Shown here: piece after piece, positions 54,135-64,000 of the stretch
Numbering within the stretch: the stretch's first letter is position 1
Layout: each line of letters starts with the position of its first letter
Origin: Acetobacter okinawensis
GTDB lineage: Bacteria; Pseudomonadota; Alphaproteobacteria; Acetobacterales; Acetobacteraceae
Assembly: GCF_002153655.1 (NCBI RefSeq)
Contig: NZ_JOPJ01000002.1
Coordinates: forward strand, 62,001 to 126,000
Length of the DNA stretch: 64,000 nucleotides
Direction of reading: 5' to 3'
Translations under genes and position numbers: made by a program
Notes under the pieces: model-generated
The model's database searches: none
What the model saw: only the letters and a program-made list of their open reading frames with translations
Told to the model about the DNA's origin: nothing

Positions 54135-54734
54135 ATGCATCGCACACCCGTCTACCTCACCGATCTTGCCGCCAGCGAACGTCTGACCTTATGGACCATC
54201 CGCCGCCTTGCTGGCGCACCGCCCGCATGTGGGGCTGCTCCCGGCGCATCGGGTAGCCTGTTCCTGCCCTGCTTCCGGCAGGAGTTCATGGCTGTCTCCC
54301 AAGCTTTTCAGGATGCGCTGACAGATATGGCAGCACATGAAATCCCCGCTCTGGATATTTGCGCAGGCAGCACGCTGGCTGTAACGGAGACAGAGTACAA
54401 CCTGCTTTTGGCCACTGAAGCCGCGCAAAACGAGCGGGAAACCGATATGCAGGCTCTCCTGCGCCCCCTGCTCCCCTTTGCACGCCTGCGCCAGCGCATG
54501 ATGGCGGCCCTGACCACTCTGGGCGCGTGCCTTGCCGGGGCAGGCTACTGGCTCTCGCACCATGCTGCGCGGCCCTTGCAGCAGCCTGTTGCCACGGCGG
54601 GCCTTAACCGCGCGGCCTACCCGGCAACAGCCGCTCTTTCCGTTGCGCGCTGGCATGATCTGGACATGAGCATGGCCCACTCATGGCGCCAGACCGCACC
54701 ACGCCACAGCTTTGCTCCCCGCAATGCGGGCTGA
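54135..54734 (+). CDS. Protein of unknown function downstream of a Fur-box-like site
   Basis: The 199-residue protein has a mixed N-terminal half (LTDLAASERLTLWTIRRLAG, then LPCFRQEFMAVSQAFQDAL) and a segment VTETEYNLLLATEAAQNERE. A single hydrophobic stretch (MMAALTTLGACLAGAGYWL) near 120-140 could be a membrane helix. The C-terminus is polar and His-rich. I recognise no family. The ATG at 54135 lacks a good ribosome site. If the Fur-like site is real, it would be iron-regulated. Confidence 0.65.
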   Translation: MHRTPVYLTDLAASERLTLWTIRRLAGAPPACGAAPGASGSLFLPCFRQEFMAVSQAFQDALTDMAAHEIPALDICAGSTLAVTETEYNLLLATEAAQNERETDMQALLRPLLPFARLRQRMMAALTTLGACLAGAGYWLSHHAARPLQQPVATAGLNRAAYPATAALSVARWHDLDMSMAHSWRQTAPRHSFAPRNAG

Positions 54735-54866
54735 ACACCCATGCCTGCACGCAGCGCCACCAGTTACGCAGTGCCCGTACCAGACCCAAGCGGCTCACAG
54801 AGCCACAGCGTTAAACATGCTGATGCCGCTGGAGCCTGACATAACAATGGTCATGCAGCGCTAATT

Positions 54867-54881
54867 GTTCTCTTTATGTTC
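54867..54881. promoter_or_regulatory. LexA (SOS) box upstream of dinB
   Basis: GTTC-TCTTTAT-GTTC is an exact GTTC-N7-GTTC direct repeat, the alphaproteobacterial LexA consensus. It is centred 43 bases before the dinB ATG. A CATAAT at 54902 could be the -10 element, so repressor would overlap the -35 region. Confidence 0.8.
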
Positions 54882-54916
54882 CATTGTGGCGTATTCCATG
54901 CCATAATGCGGGGGCA

Positions 54917-55996
54917 ATGCCTACGCCCATACGCCGCATTATCCATATCGACATGGATGCATTCTATGCCTCGGTCGAACAACGCGACAACCCTGCCCTT
55001 AAGGGGCGGCCCGTTGCCGTGGGGCATTGCCAAGAGCGCGGTGTTGTTGCCGCCGCCAGCTACGAAGCCCGCAAATTTGGCGTAAGGTCGGCCATGCCCT
55101 CCCTTATCGCCCGGCGCAAATGCCCCGAACTGGTTTTTGTCCCTCCCAGATTTGAGGCCTATCGGGCTGTTTCTGCCCAGATTCACGCTATTTTTGCCCG
55201 CTATACGCCGCTCATACAGCCACTCTCGCTGGATGAGGCTTATCTGGACATCACCCACCCGCTCCTCCGCCGCGCCTCCGCCACAGCTATTGCGGAGGAG
55301 ATCCGGGCCAGTATTTTTGAACAGACCGGCCTGACCGCCTCTGCCGGCGTGTCTTACAATAAATTTCTGGCCAAGCTGGCATCTGACCACCGCAAACCCG
55401 ATGGCCTGTTTGTTATTCCACCGGGGAGGGGAGAAGCTTTTGTAGCACCCCTGCCTGTTGGCGCGTTCCATGGTGTTGGCCCCGCCACCGCCCGCCGCAT
55501 GAACGCTCTGGGGATTCATACCGGGGCTGACCTACGCACCTGCGGGCTGGATATTCTCAAGCACCACTTTGGCAAGGCCGCCACATTCTACCATGGCATT
55601 GCCCAAGGCGTGGACAACCGGCCGGTAGAACCCAACCGCCCCCGCAAATCCCTTGGCAAGGAAACAACATTCCTACAGGACCTGCATGCCGAGGTCGAAC
55701 TGATGCAGGCCATGGGCAACCTTGTGGCGCAGGTCTGGGCCGCCTGCCAGAAGCGCACACTCAGCGGGCGCACGGTCACGCTCAAACTCCGCCACTCGGA
55801 TTTTACCCAGCGCACGCGCAGCCAGTCCTTTACACAGCCGGTAGAGAATGAAGTCGCATTGCACGATGCCGCACGCGGGTTGCTGACCCCGCTCCTCCCC
55901 CTTGGCAAGCCAGTGCGGCTCCTGGGGGTTTCGCTCACCGGGCTGGTGCTGCCGGGGCAGCATGAGGCCGCAAGGCAGCTCTCTTTGCTCCCATAA
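54917..55996 (+). CDS. dinB: DNA polymerase IV (Y-family)
   Basis: DinB is the error-prone translesion polymerase of the SOS response. The 359-residue protein has the catalytic HIDMDAFYASVEQ near 10-22, PLSLDEAYLDIT near 100-111, the YNKFLAKLAS motif, a helix-hairpin-helix thumb and the little-finger domain. It ends in RQLSLLP, whose QLSLL is a beta-clamp-binding motif. The ATG at 54917, with GCGGGGG upstream, is preferred; a frame from 54884 is open. A LexA box lies upstream. Confidence 0.95.
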   Translation: MPTPIRRIIHIDMDAFYASVEQRDNPALKGRPVAVGHCQERGVVAAASYEARKFGVRSAMPSLIARRKCPELVFVPPRFEAYRAVSAQIHAIFARYTPLIQPLSLDEAYLDITHPLLRRASATAIAEEIRASIFEQTGLTASAGVSYNKFLAKLASDHRKPDGLFVIPPGRGEAFVAPLPVGAFHGVGPATARRMNALGIHTGADLRTCGLDILKHHFGKAATFYHGIAQGVDNRPVEPNRPRKSLGKETTFLQDLHAEVELMQAMGNLVAQVWAACQKRTLSGRTVTLKLRHSDFTQRTRSQSFTQPVENEVALHDAARGLLTPLLPLGKPVRLLGVSLTGLVLPGQHEAARQLSLLP

Positions 55997-56252
55997 ACAC
56001 TACCCCGCAGTCTTCTGCGCAATATTGGCAAAGAATCCATGATATTGTTTTGATACAGAAACAGTATAGGCATGAACATTTTGCTAACAAAATAAAATAT
56101 CTGGCTCAAAATCAGAAAATATGGACAGAACCGCAGGAAAATTACATGTTCACACATCTGTTTTAATCCTGCCCATGTCTTTACACCCGCAACAATTCAG
56201 GGCAACCGATACAGTTCCATAACAAAAAACTGTCTTGCATAAGGTTGGTTGA

Positions 56253-57350
56253 ATGACTGCGCTCCGCCCCATACCCACAAAAACCGCACCGCAGAACATG
56301 CCATCCCCCCAGCAGGTCGTAGCCTCCGCCTTCCGGCGCAGTGGAGCCCACAAGCCGATGCGCACAGTGCTTGGCTTGCAGGCCCTGCTGCTGATTGCCA
56401 CCAGCGCCCACGCAGCAGGCGCGGACAACAGTGGAACAAACGGGCAGCAGGTTACGCAGGAAACCAAACCCCAGTGGTACACAGGCTCCCTTGTTTCCCC
56501 TTCAGGAGCGCTGGTCAAAAAGGGTGTTTTTGCGTGGGAACCCTATATGGCCTACAGCCAGCCGGTTGGGTACCTGAACAACAATAACGGCATGGAATCG
56601 CTGCACCCACGGCAAAAGTCGGTCAGCAATTTTACCCTGTATAAATATTCAATTACGGATTCGATCAGCATCCAGCTGACCCCGGTCATCAGCTATCGCT
56701 GGAAGAAGGGGGACAATACCAGCAGCGGCCTAAAGTTTGGTGACCTGCCCGTAGACCTGATGTGGCGCTATGTGAATGCAGACCCCAAACGCTATATTCC
56801 CGCCCTGAGCATTTTTGCAGGCATGGCCATGCCTACGGGGGATTATAACCGGCTTGGCCGCGCACAGGACGGGGTAGGTGCAGGAGCCTATACCTTCCGT
56901 CTGGCCCTGACCAGCCAGTCCACCTACACCCTGCCCGGCCAGCATGAATTGCGCCTGCGCGTGTGGAGCACCTTCCGCAGAGCCGTAACAACCGCGCATC
57001 TGCATGATGTAACAAGCTATGACACATCAAACGGATTCAGGGGCCGTGCGCAGCCGGGCATGTATGGGCAGAGTGGTTTTTCGCTGGAATATGCCGTGAA
57101 CCAGAGGTGGGTTCTGGCCATGGATCTGGCGCGGGACTGGGCTAACGGCGCACATGTACGCGGCACAACAGCCACAGGCCAGAAGGTGGATACCATTGCC
57201 CAGTCGTCAGGCGACTGGCAGATCGCTCCGGCTGTTGAATATAGCTGGTCGCCCAACTTTGGGGTGATTGCTGGTGTTTCCACCTATTTTGCTGGGCATA
57301 ACACCAATTTTGACGTGTCACCGCAGGTGGCGTTCAACAGCGTATTCTAG
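56253..57350 (+). CDS. Outer-membrane beta-barrel protein (putative transporter, phenol-MetA-like)
   Basis: The first 55 residues hold a long polar start and a signal sequence (MRTVLGLQALLLIATSAHA). The true start may be this ATG (56358) or that at 56253. The mature part is rich in alternating strands and aromatic residues (GVFAWEPYMAYSQPVGYL, SISIQLTPVISYRWKKG, YTFRLALTSQSTYTLPG) and ends in NSVF, a C-terminal Phe typical of barrels inserted by BamA. The pattern resembles the MetA-pathway transporter family (PF13557). The substrate is unknown. The AT-rich 256-base upstream region probably holds its promoter. Confidence 0.8.
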   Translation: MTALRPIPTKTAPQNMPSPQQVVASAFRRSGAHKPMRTVLGLQALLLIATSAHAAGADNSGTNGQQVTQETKPQWYTGSLVSPSGALVKKGVFAWEPYMAYSQPVGYLNNNNGMESLHPRQKSVSNFTLYKYSITDSISIQLTPVISYRWKKGDNTSSGLKFGDLPVDLMWRYVNADPKRYIPALSIFAGMAMPTGDYNRLGRAQDGVGAGAYTFRLALTSQSTYTLPGQHELRLRVWSTFRRAVTTAHLHDVTSYDTSNGFRGRAQPGMYGQSGFSLEYAVNQRWVLAMDLARDWANGAHVRGTTATGQKVDTIAQSSGDWQIAPAVEYSWSPNFGVIAGVSTYFAGHNTNFDVSPQVAFNSVF

Positions 57351-57361
57351 CCTTACCCCAC

Positions 57362-57393
57362 AAAAAACGGCGGAAAGAAAAACTTTCCGCCGC
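57362..57393 (-). terminator. Terminator of the M16 peptidase gene
   Basis: CGGCGGAAAG pairs perfectly over 10 bp with CTTTCCGCCG around five bases. The minus-strand transcript then has TTTTTTG. It serves the gene ending at 57426. Confidence 0.85.
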
Positions 57394-57425
57394 TCATGCT
57401 CAACCGTTTATGCAGGTTTTACTTT

Positions 57426-60167
57426 TTACGGTGCGGGCGCAGGACCTTTGACAATGGATGACAGGTCATCCGGGCGTATCCACTTGCCAAACGCTGCCTG
57501 CACGTCCGCGCCGGTTGCGTTGTAGTAAGCCTGTGCGCCACGGTCCGCATTATCCAGCGGCAGCCCCAGTTCGGTCAGGTGCAGGTACTGTGCTGCAATC
57601 CGGTCCAGACTGGCGCGGGCCAGAGGAATGCTCCGCAAGAGTGACGCCTTGGCCAGAGCCAGTTCATCATCAGATGGAGGGGCAGACTGCATGGCTTTGA
57701 TGTCACGCACCGCAGCGGCCTGCGCCTTGCCGACCTTATCGGGGTCTGCGCCATAATTGACCGTATACAGGCCACGGGTACGCCCCCACTCAAACGCACT
57801 GCCCACAGTGTAAACATACCCTGTTTTAACACGCAGGTCGCGGTACAGACGTGAGGAGAACAGACCACCCCCCAAGACCTCGTTCCCCAACTGGAGCATA
57901 AAGTGGTCAGGCTGGGCTGCGGTCAGGCCGAGTGTTTCGGCCAGAACCACCTCATCTTGCACACTGCTCTTGTCCGGCACCAGCGCATGGGACGCCTTGC
58001 TCAGGGGCACGGCTGGCAGGTCAATATCAGGGGTGGGTCCTTCGGCTTTCCACCCCCCGAACGCCTGCTCCATAACGGCCTGCGCCTTTTCGGGGGAGAC
58101 ATCCCCCGTCACAACAATAGTCGTGACATCCGGCCGCCAGACCTTTTTATAATAGGCCAGCACGTCATCACGCGTCACACTCATAATCGATTGTGGTGTG
58201 GCCTCGCGCAGGGTGGGGTCTTTGGGGGGCAGGACCGCCATTTTTATGGCACGGCTGAACAGATGTTCGGGCGAGAGCAGTTCCCCCGCCTGCGCCTGTG
58301 CTGCCTGCTGGCGCACAACCTGAAAATCCTTTTCCCCAAAAGCGGGATGCAACTCATTCTCTGCCAGAAGGGCCACACCCTTTGCAAAATCAGGTGTGAG
58401 CACCTGTAGGGAGAACGCACTCCCCGCACTCTCCCACGCTGGAATATCGTCCAGCGCCTTCTGGAAGGCCAGACGGTCATACCGGGTGGTCCCGTAGGAG
58501 AACAGGGCCTCTGTTACATCGTTCACCCCATCCTGCCCTGCGGGCTGCTGCAAGGAGGGAGTGGTCCGCACCTGACCACTGACCTGAACGGTGTGGCTGA
58601 CGTGCGACGGCCAGACAATCAGCCTGATCCCGTTGGACAGGGTGCTGACATACGGCTGCGGAGTCGGTTCGGGCTTGTCGAGCTTGAGCAGCGCCTTTTC
58701 TGCCCAGTCAGGCAGTTTGACAGGCTTGTCGGGGGAGGACGCAAAGGATTCCGCCCCCCCGAACCCCTTGCCCGATACCGGCTTGCCCGAACTTTCGGGC
58801 GTTAGCACGGCCGAGACGGCATGGGCCGGGTTAAGCAGGGTTGCCGCCAGCTTGTTAACCGCCTCTGGTGTCACAGCCTGATAGGCGGCCACCAGATCCC
58901 CCGGTGCATCCAGCCCCTGAAACGCAAGGGCCGTAGACCACGTGGAGGCCAGACCACTGACCGAATTGGCGGCAAACTGCATTTGTGCAATTTCCCGCCG
59001 TTTGGCCGCTTCCACCAGATCAGCCGGAACACCATTTTTGCGGATATTTTCCAGCACCGCGCGCATGTCTGCCATAGTTTTTGCAGCATCCCCGCCCTTG
59101 GGGAAGGCCGCCAGAGCCAGCCCGAAGCCTGCCTCCTTTTTGGGCGCGTATTCAAACCCGGCAAACAGCGCCTTGCCCTGTGGCACCAGATCATACAGCG
59201 CCCCACGCTGGCTGGACAGCACATCGGACAGCACATCTGCAGTGGCATAATCCGCCGCCGAAGAGCCGGGCATGGGGAAGGCAAGCGTTGCAAACCCCAC
59301 CGGGTAATCCGTTGCCAGCGTAAGCGTTTTGGCTGGTGGCGGAACGGGCTTTACCGTGTGGCGGGCGGGCAATGTTTTACGTGGAACACTGCCAAATGTT
59401 TCTTCCACCAACTGCAAGGTGGTCACCGGATTGACGTCCCCCACAATGACCAGAACGGCATTGTTGGGTGCGTACCATTTTTCGTAAAATGCCCGCAGGT
59501 CAGCCGCTTTTGTCTTGTCAAAGGAAGGGCGCGTGCCCAGTGCGTCATGCTCGTACGGTGTGCCTGCAAACAAAATGGCCTGCAACTGCTCAAGATACAG
59601 GTAAGCAGGGCTGGACAGATCGCGCGAGACTTCCTGCTCGATCGCGCCGCGCTCCTTGCTCCAGTCTGCCTCCGACAGGGTCAGTGCGCTCATGCGCAGG
59701 GCTTCTATTCTGAGCAGGACAGGCAGGTCCCGTGCCTGAGCCGTGTAAAAATACTGGGTGACGTCCTCGGTCGTGTCCGCGTTATAGCTCCCGCCAAGGC
59801 GCGTACCCACAGCGGCAAGCTGGTCCTTGTCCAGCCCTTTGCTACCCCGGAACATCATGTGTTCAAGCGCGTGCGCCGTGCCGGGAAAGCCCGCAGGCGC
59901 TTCCGCCGAACCCACCAGATAGTTGATTTCCGTTGTCACCACAGGTGCCAGCCGGTTGGGAACGATTACAACCTTCAGGCCATTGGGCAGGGTTGCCCGC
60001 ACCACCTGTGCGCTGCTGAGCGCAGGCGGCACAAGGGTGGACGGCATGCCCGGCGCTGCCGCCTGTGCAAACGCACCAACGGGCGAAAGCGCACTGCCGC
60101 ACAAAGCCAGAGCGGAAACAAGCGCCAGCGCCCTTGCGCGGGAAATGGTGGTTTTACGAAAAATCAT
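57426..60167 (-). CDS. M16-family zinc metallopeptidase, double-domain, secreted
   Basis: The 913-residue protein begins with a signal sequence (ARALALVSALALCGSALSPVGAFA). It carries two M16 units. The first has the inverted zinc motif HALEH (H99-H103) followed by the distant Glu in ERGAIEQEVSRD. The second, from about residue 480, lacks the motif and is the inactive half usual for pitrilysin-like enzymes of the PqqL/YhjJ kind. It is probably periplasmic and degrades peptides; a specific substrate is unknown. It is followed by a strong terminator and preceded by an oxygenase gene 42 bases upstream. Confidence 0.93.
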   Translation of the reverse strand: MIFRKTTISRARALALVSALALCGSALSPVGAFAQAAAPGMPSTLVPPALSSAQVVRATLPNGLKVVIVPNRLAPVVTTEINYLVGSAEAPAGFPGTAHALEHMMFRGSKGLDKDQLAAVGTRLGGSYNADTTEDVTQYFYTAQARDLPVLLRIEALRMSALTLSEADWSKERGAIEQEVSRDLSSPAYLYLEQLQAILFAGTPYEHDALGTRPSFDKTKAADLRAFYEKWYAPNNAVLVIVGDVNPVTTLQLVEETFGSVPRKTLPARHTVKPVPPPAKTLTLATDYPVGFATLAFPMPGSSAADYATADVLSDVLSSQRGALYDLVPQGKALFAGFEYAPKKEAGFGLALAAFPKGGDAAKTMADMRAVLENIRKNGVPADLVEAAKRREIAQMQFAANSVSGLASTWSTALAFQGLDAPGDLVAAYQAVTPEAVNKLAATLLNPAHAVSAVLTPESSGKPVSGKGFGGAESFASSPDKPVKLPDWAEKALLKLDKPEPTPQPYVSTLSNGIRLIVWPSHVSHTVQVSGQVRTTPSLQQPAGQDGVNDVTEALFSYGTTRYDRLAFQKALDDIPAWESAGSAFSLQVLTPDFAKGVALLAENELHPAFGEKDFQVVRQQAAQAQAGELLSPEHLFSRAIKMAVLPPKDPTLREATPQSIMSVTRDDVLAYYKKVWRPDVTTIVVTGDVSPEKAQAVMEQAFGGWKAEGPTPDIDLPAVPLSKASHALVPDKSSVQDEVVLAETLGLTAAQPDHFMLQLGNEVLGGGLFSSRLYRDLRVKTGYVYTVGSAFEWGRTRGLYTVNYGADPDKVGKAQAAAVRDIKAMQSAPPSDDELALAKASLLRSIPLARASLDRIAAQYLHLTELGLPLDNADRGAQAYYNATGADVQAAFGKWIRPDDLSSIVKGPAPAP

Positions 60168-60209
60168 GAAAAATCCTGTGTCCTGTGAAAACCCGCGCGA
60201 AAAAAACGT

Positions 60210-60869
60210 CTAATACCCCATACCGGGCAATGGCAGTTTTTTGGCCAGAGCAGACAGCTTGTGCCGCCTGAGTTCGGAACGGGCCTTGGCGTCCTCGGTC
60301 ATGTAATTAAGCTGGATGGTATAGCGCGAGCCGACAAACGACTTGTGGCCATGCCATGTGGTGGGGCCATTGGGGAAGATCAGCAATGTGCCATCCACGG
60401 GCTGCACCTCCTTGGCGTAGTCCTCCAGATCATCGGGGCTGCGGAGCAGACGCAGGCAGCCTTCCTGTTTTTCCCACCCCGGCCCTGCGGGGTTGAGGTA
60501 GAGCAGAATGGTGACCCGCTTGGCTGTAGAGTCCGTGTGGATGCGTCCGTCCTTCTCCCGCGTGCGACCACGGATGGTCAGCATGGAGGGCGCATTATCC
60601 AGATCAAGACCAAGCTTGTCGGCAATGATGCGCCGCAGTTCCGGGCCTTCCATCTCCCGCACCAGTGCCTGCACAAGGGGGGACAGGCTGAGCGACTGGG
60701 GCGGGAACGACCCACCCGAGTTGATCTGTGGCAGACTTGCAAACAGTTCGGGCAGATCATCCTTGCGAATAAAATGCGGCACCATGATGTGCGTATAGGG
60801 CTCTGCGCAGACGGGCGCCTGCGTTAATGCCGCGTAGTCGGGTCGGATGGTTGCGTGTGGCGTGGTCAT
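60210..60869 (-). CDS. 2-oxoglutarate/Fe(II)-dependent oxygenase
   Basis: The 219-residue protein has the 2OG-Fe(II) triad: H111 and D113 in RIHTDSTAK, and H173 in TWHGHKSF, followed by R182 that would bind 2-oxoglutarate. YLNPAGPGWEKQEGCLRLL is a typical core strand pair. The protein is probably cytosolic. The substrate is unknown; prolyl-hydroxylase-like 2OG enzymes share this layout. It is upstream of the M16 peptidase on the same strand, so co-transcription is possible. Confidence 0.88.
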   Translation of the reverse strand: MTTPHATIRPDYAALTQAPVCAEPYTHIMVPHFIRKDDLPELFASLPQINSGGSFPPQSLSLSPLVQALVREMEGPELRRIIADKLGLDLDNAPSMLTIRGRTREKDGRIHTDSTAKRVTILLYLNPAGPGWEKQEGCLRLLRSPDDLEDYAKEVQPVDGTLLIFPNGPTTWHGHKSFVGSRYTIQLNYMTEDAKARSELRRHKLSALAKKLPLPGMGY

Positions 60870-60946
60870 ACCCTGTTGTCCGCGAAAGTGAACCTGTTAA
60901 CCGCCGAAACGGTAGAAGGGTTGCGCCCCATAGACAAGAGCCCCTA

Positions 60947-63214
<2,268 letters not shown>

Positions 63215-63281
63215 ACCCGATAAGATGGGCAACTCTGCGCTCCGGCGCAAGGGAGCAAAGCCAACCACGCCACACCCGGCA

Positions 63282-63305
63282 CCTCCCCAGAAAAATCCGG
63301 GGAGG
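63282..63305 (-). terminator. Hairpin between the aldo/keto reductase and uvrB
   Basis: CCTCCCC pairs with GGGGAGG around a loop with an A-run (T-run on the minus strand inside the loop). It lies just past the reductase stop at 63315 and lacks a following T-run. Confidence 0.4.
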
Positions 63306-63314
63306 CAGACTGGC

Positions 63315-64000
63315 TCAGGAGCGTGCAGGGGGCGCCATGAACTCCGGCCCGACCGGGTCGGTCACATGTTGCGCCACAACCGCGTCAATGGCAGCCATGT
63401 CGTCTGCACTCAGCGCCCAGCCAAAAGCGTCCTGCACGGCTGTGATCTGCTCGGGCTTTCTGGCCCCCCATAGGGCAATGGTCGGCCCACGGTCCAGCAC
63501 CCAGCGAATAGCCAGAGCCAGCAGGCTTTTGCCGTGCTGCTCCGCAATGGTTGCAAGCCCCTGCACCGCGTTCAGATACTGGTTGAAACGGGGCTGTAGG
63601 AACTTGGGGTCCACCTTGCGCAGATCATCCCCGGTAAAAACATGCTCTGCGGTCATTTTGCCCGACAAAAGCCCACGGCACAGCGGACCATAGGCCAGCA
63701 CCGCAAGATTGTTCCTGACCGCATAAGGCAGAATATCTTTTTCAATCTCGCGCTCAAACAGATTATACGGCGGCTGAATGCTTGCCACCGGCGCAAATTT
63801 ACGAAATTCGTCCATCTGTTCAGGCGAGAAATTGCTCAGGCCAAGAGCATGGACCTTGCCGCTTTGCACACTTTTTTCCAGCGCGCGTGCGGTCTCCTCA
63901 AACGGGGTTTGGGGGTCTGGCCAGTGCACCTGGTACAGGTCGATATGGTCCGTATGCAGCCGCTTGAGCGATGCGTCCAGTTCCGCCTCCACCCGTGCTT
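63315..64000 (-). CDS. Aldo/keto reductase, C-terminal part (cut by the window edge)
   Basis: The visible 228 residues continue into the window edge without a stop; the first M in the frame is a GTG codon inside the gene. It shows the aldo/keto reductase TIM-barrel pattern: [50 protein letters not shown] and [23 protein letters not shown]. The N-terminal catalytic Asp, Tyr and Lys lie beyond the window. The enzyme should reduce aldehydes or ketones with NADPH; the substrate is unknown. Confidence 0.9.
   Translation of the reverse strand, partial: ARVEAELDASLKRLHTDHIDLYQVHWPDPQTPFEETARALEKSVQSGKVHALGLSNFSPEQMDEFRKFAPVASIQPPYNLFEREIEKDILPYAVRNNLAVLAYGPLCRGLLSGKMTAEHVFTGDDLRKVDPKFLQPRFNQYLNAVQGLATIAEQHGKSLLALAIRWVLDRGPTIALWGARKPEQITAVQDAFGWALSADDMAAIDAVVAQHVTDPVGPEFMAPPARS

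Overview
The window is a chromosomal core segment of an alphaproteobacterium, most likely an acetic acid bacterium (Acetobacteraceae). The evidence is the GC-rich wobble usage, a ChvI/ChvG-type two-component pair, the hisZ-purA, trpBA and zapA-6S-fthC neighbourhoods, an OlsB-type acyltransferase and a GTTC-N7-GTTC (alphaproteobacterial type) LexA site. The genus is inference. I see no transposase, integrase, phage gene, CRISPR array, tRNA or rRNA. No gene-free stretch exceeds about 300 bases.

Layout. 1-7506 (minus strand): trpB-trpA, a TIGR03862-type flavoprotein and a HerA-like ATPase, tightly packed, then hisZ-purA. 7760-10802: a CorA-type transporter, rho with a structured leader, and a TusA-like protein. 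10963-14683 (plus): a Fur-family regulator overlapping an OlsB-like acyltransferase, then lnt and an XRE regulator. 14812-18753: a DUF2076 protein (minus), then glyQ-glyS (plus). 18855-28598 (minus): a DUF1328 protein, a secreted tandem-repeat protein, purH, trmB, metK, dapB, dnaJ, dnaK and grpE. 28788-32932: chvI-chvG, a divergent Rid-family gene on the opposite strand, and rapZ. 32961-39532: a YqgE-like protein, a class III PPK2, a soluble MCP-like/Cache protein, a DUF3465 protein, clpA and clpS. 39826-47159: a DacA-type carboxypeptidase, map, ggt, the divergent pair epmB/epmA, a Gly/Trp-rich lipoprotein and a fasciclin lipoprotein. 47226-49275 (minus): an uncharacterised gene, a class I aldolase and a degenerate ThiE-like gene. 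49332-51555 (plus): a zapA-partner-like gene, zapA, 6S RNA, 5-formyl-THF cyclo-ligase and a YmdB-like phosphoesterase. 51620-53970 (minus): pyrD, a HAD hydrolase and a NUDIX hydrolase. 54135-57350 (plus): a protein of unknown function behind a Fur-box-like site, dinB behind a LexA site, and an outer-membrane beta-barrel. 57426-64000 (minus): a double M16 peptidase, a 2OG-Fe(II) oxygenase, uvrB and an aldo/keto reductase cut by the window edge.

Functionally this is housekeeping DNA: amino-acid and nucleotide synthesis, protein quality control (GrpE-DnaK-DnaJ, ClpS-ClpA), transcription (Rho, 6S RNA), envelope maintenance (Lnt, OlsB-like, DacA, ChvGI) and DNA repair (UvrB, DinB).

I did not find a clear new multi-gene system. 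The observations most worth a second look are local: a Rid-family gene without the catalytic arginine, preceded by a translationally overlapping small ORF, at the place where hprK often sits beside ChvGI/RapZ; structured leaders of rho and metK; a TTG-started dnaK; a 6S RNA that runs into the fthC start codon; a Fur-box-like site before an unknown gene; and a soluble protein with an MCP-like module placed before its Cache domain.
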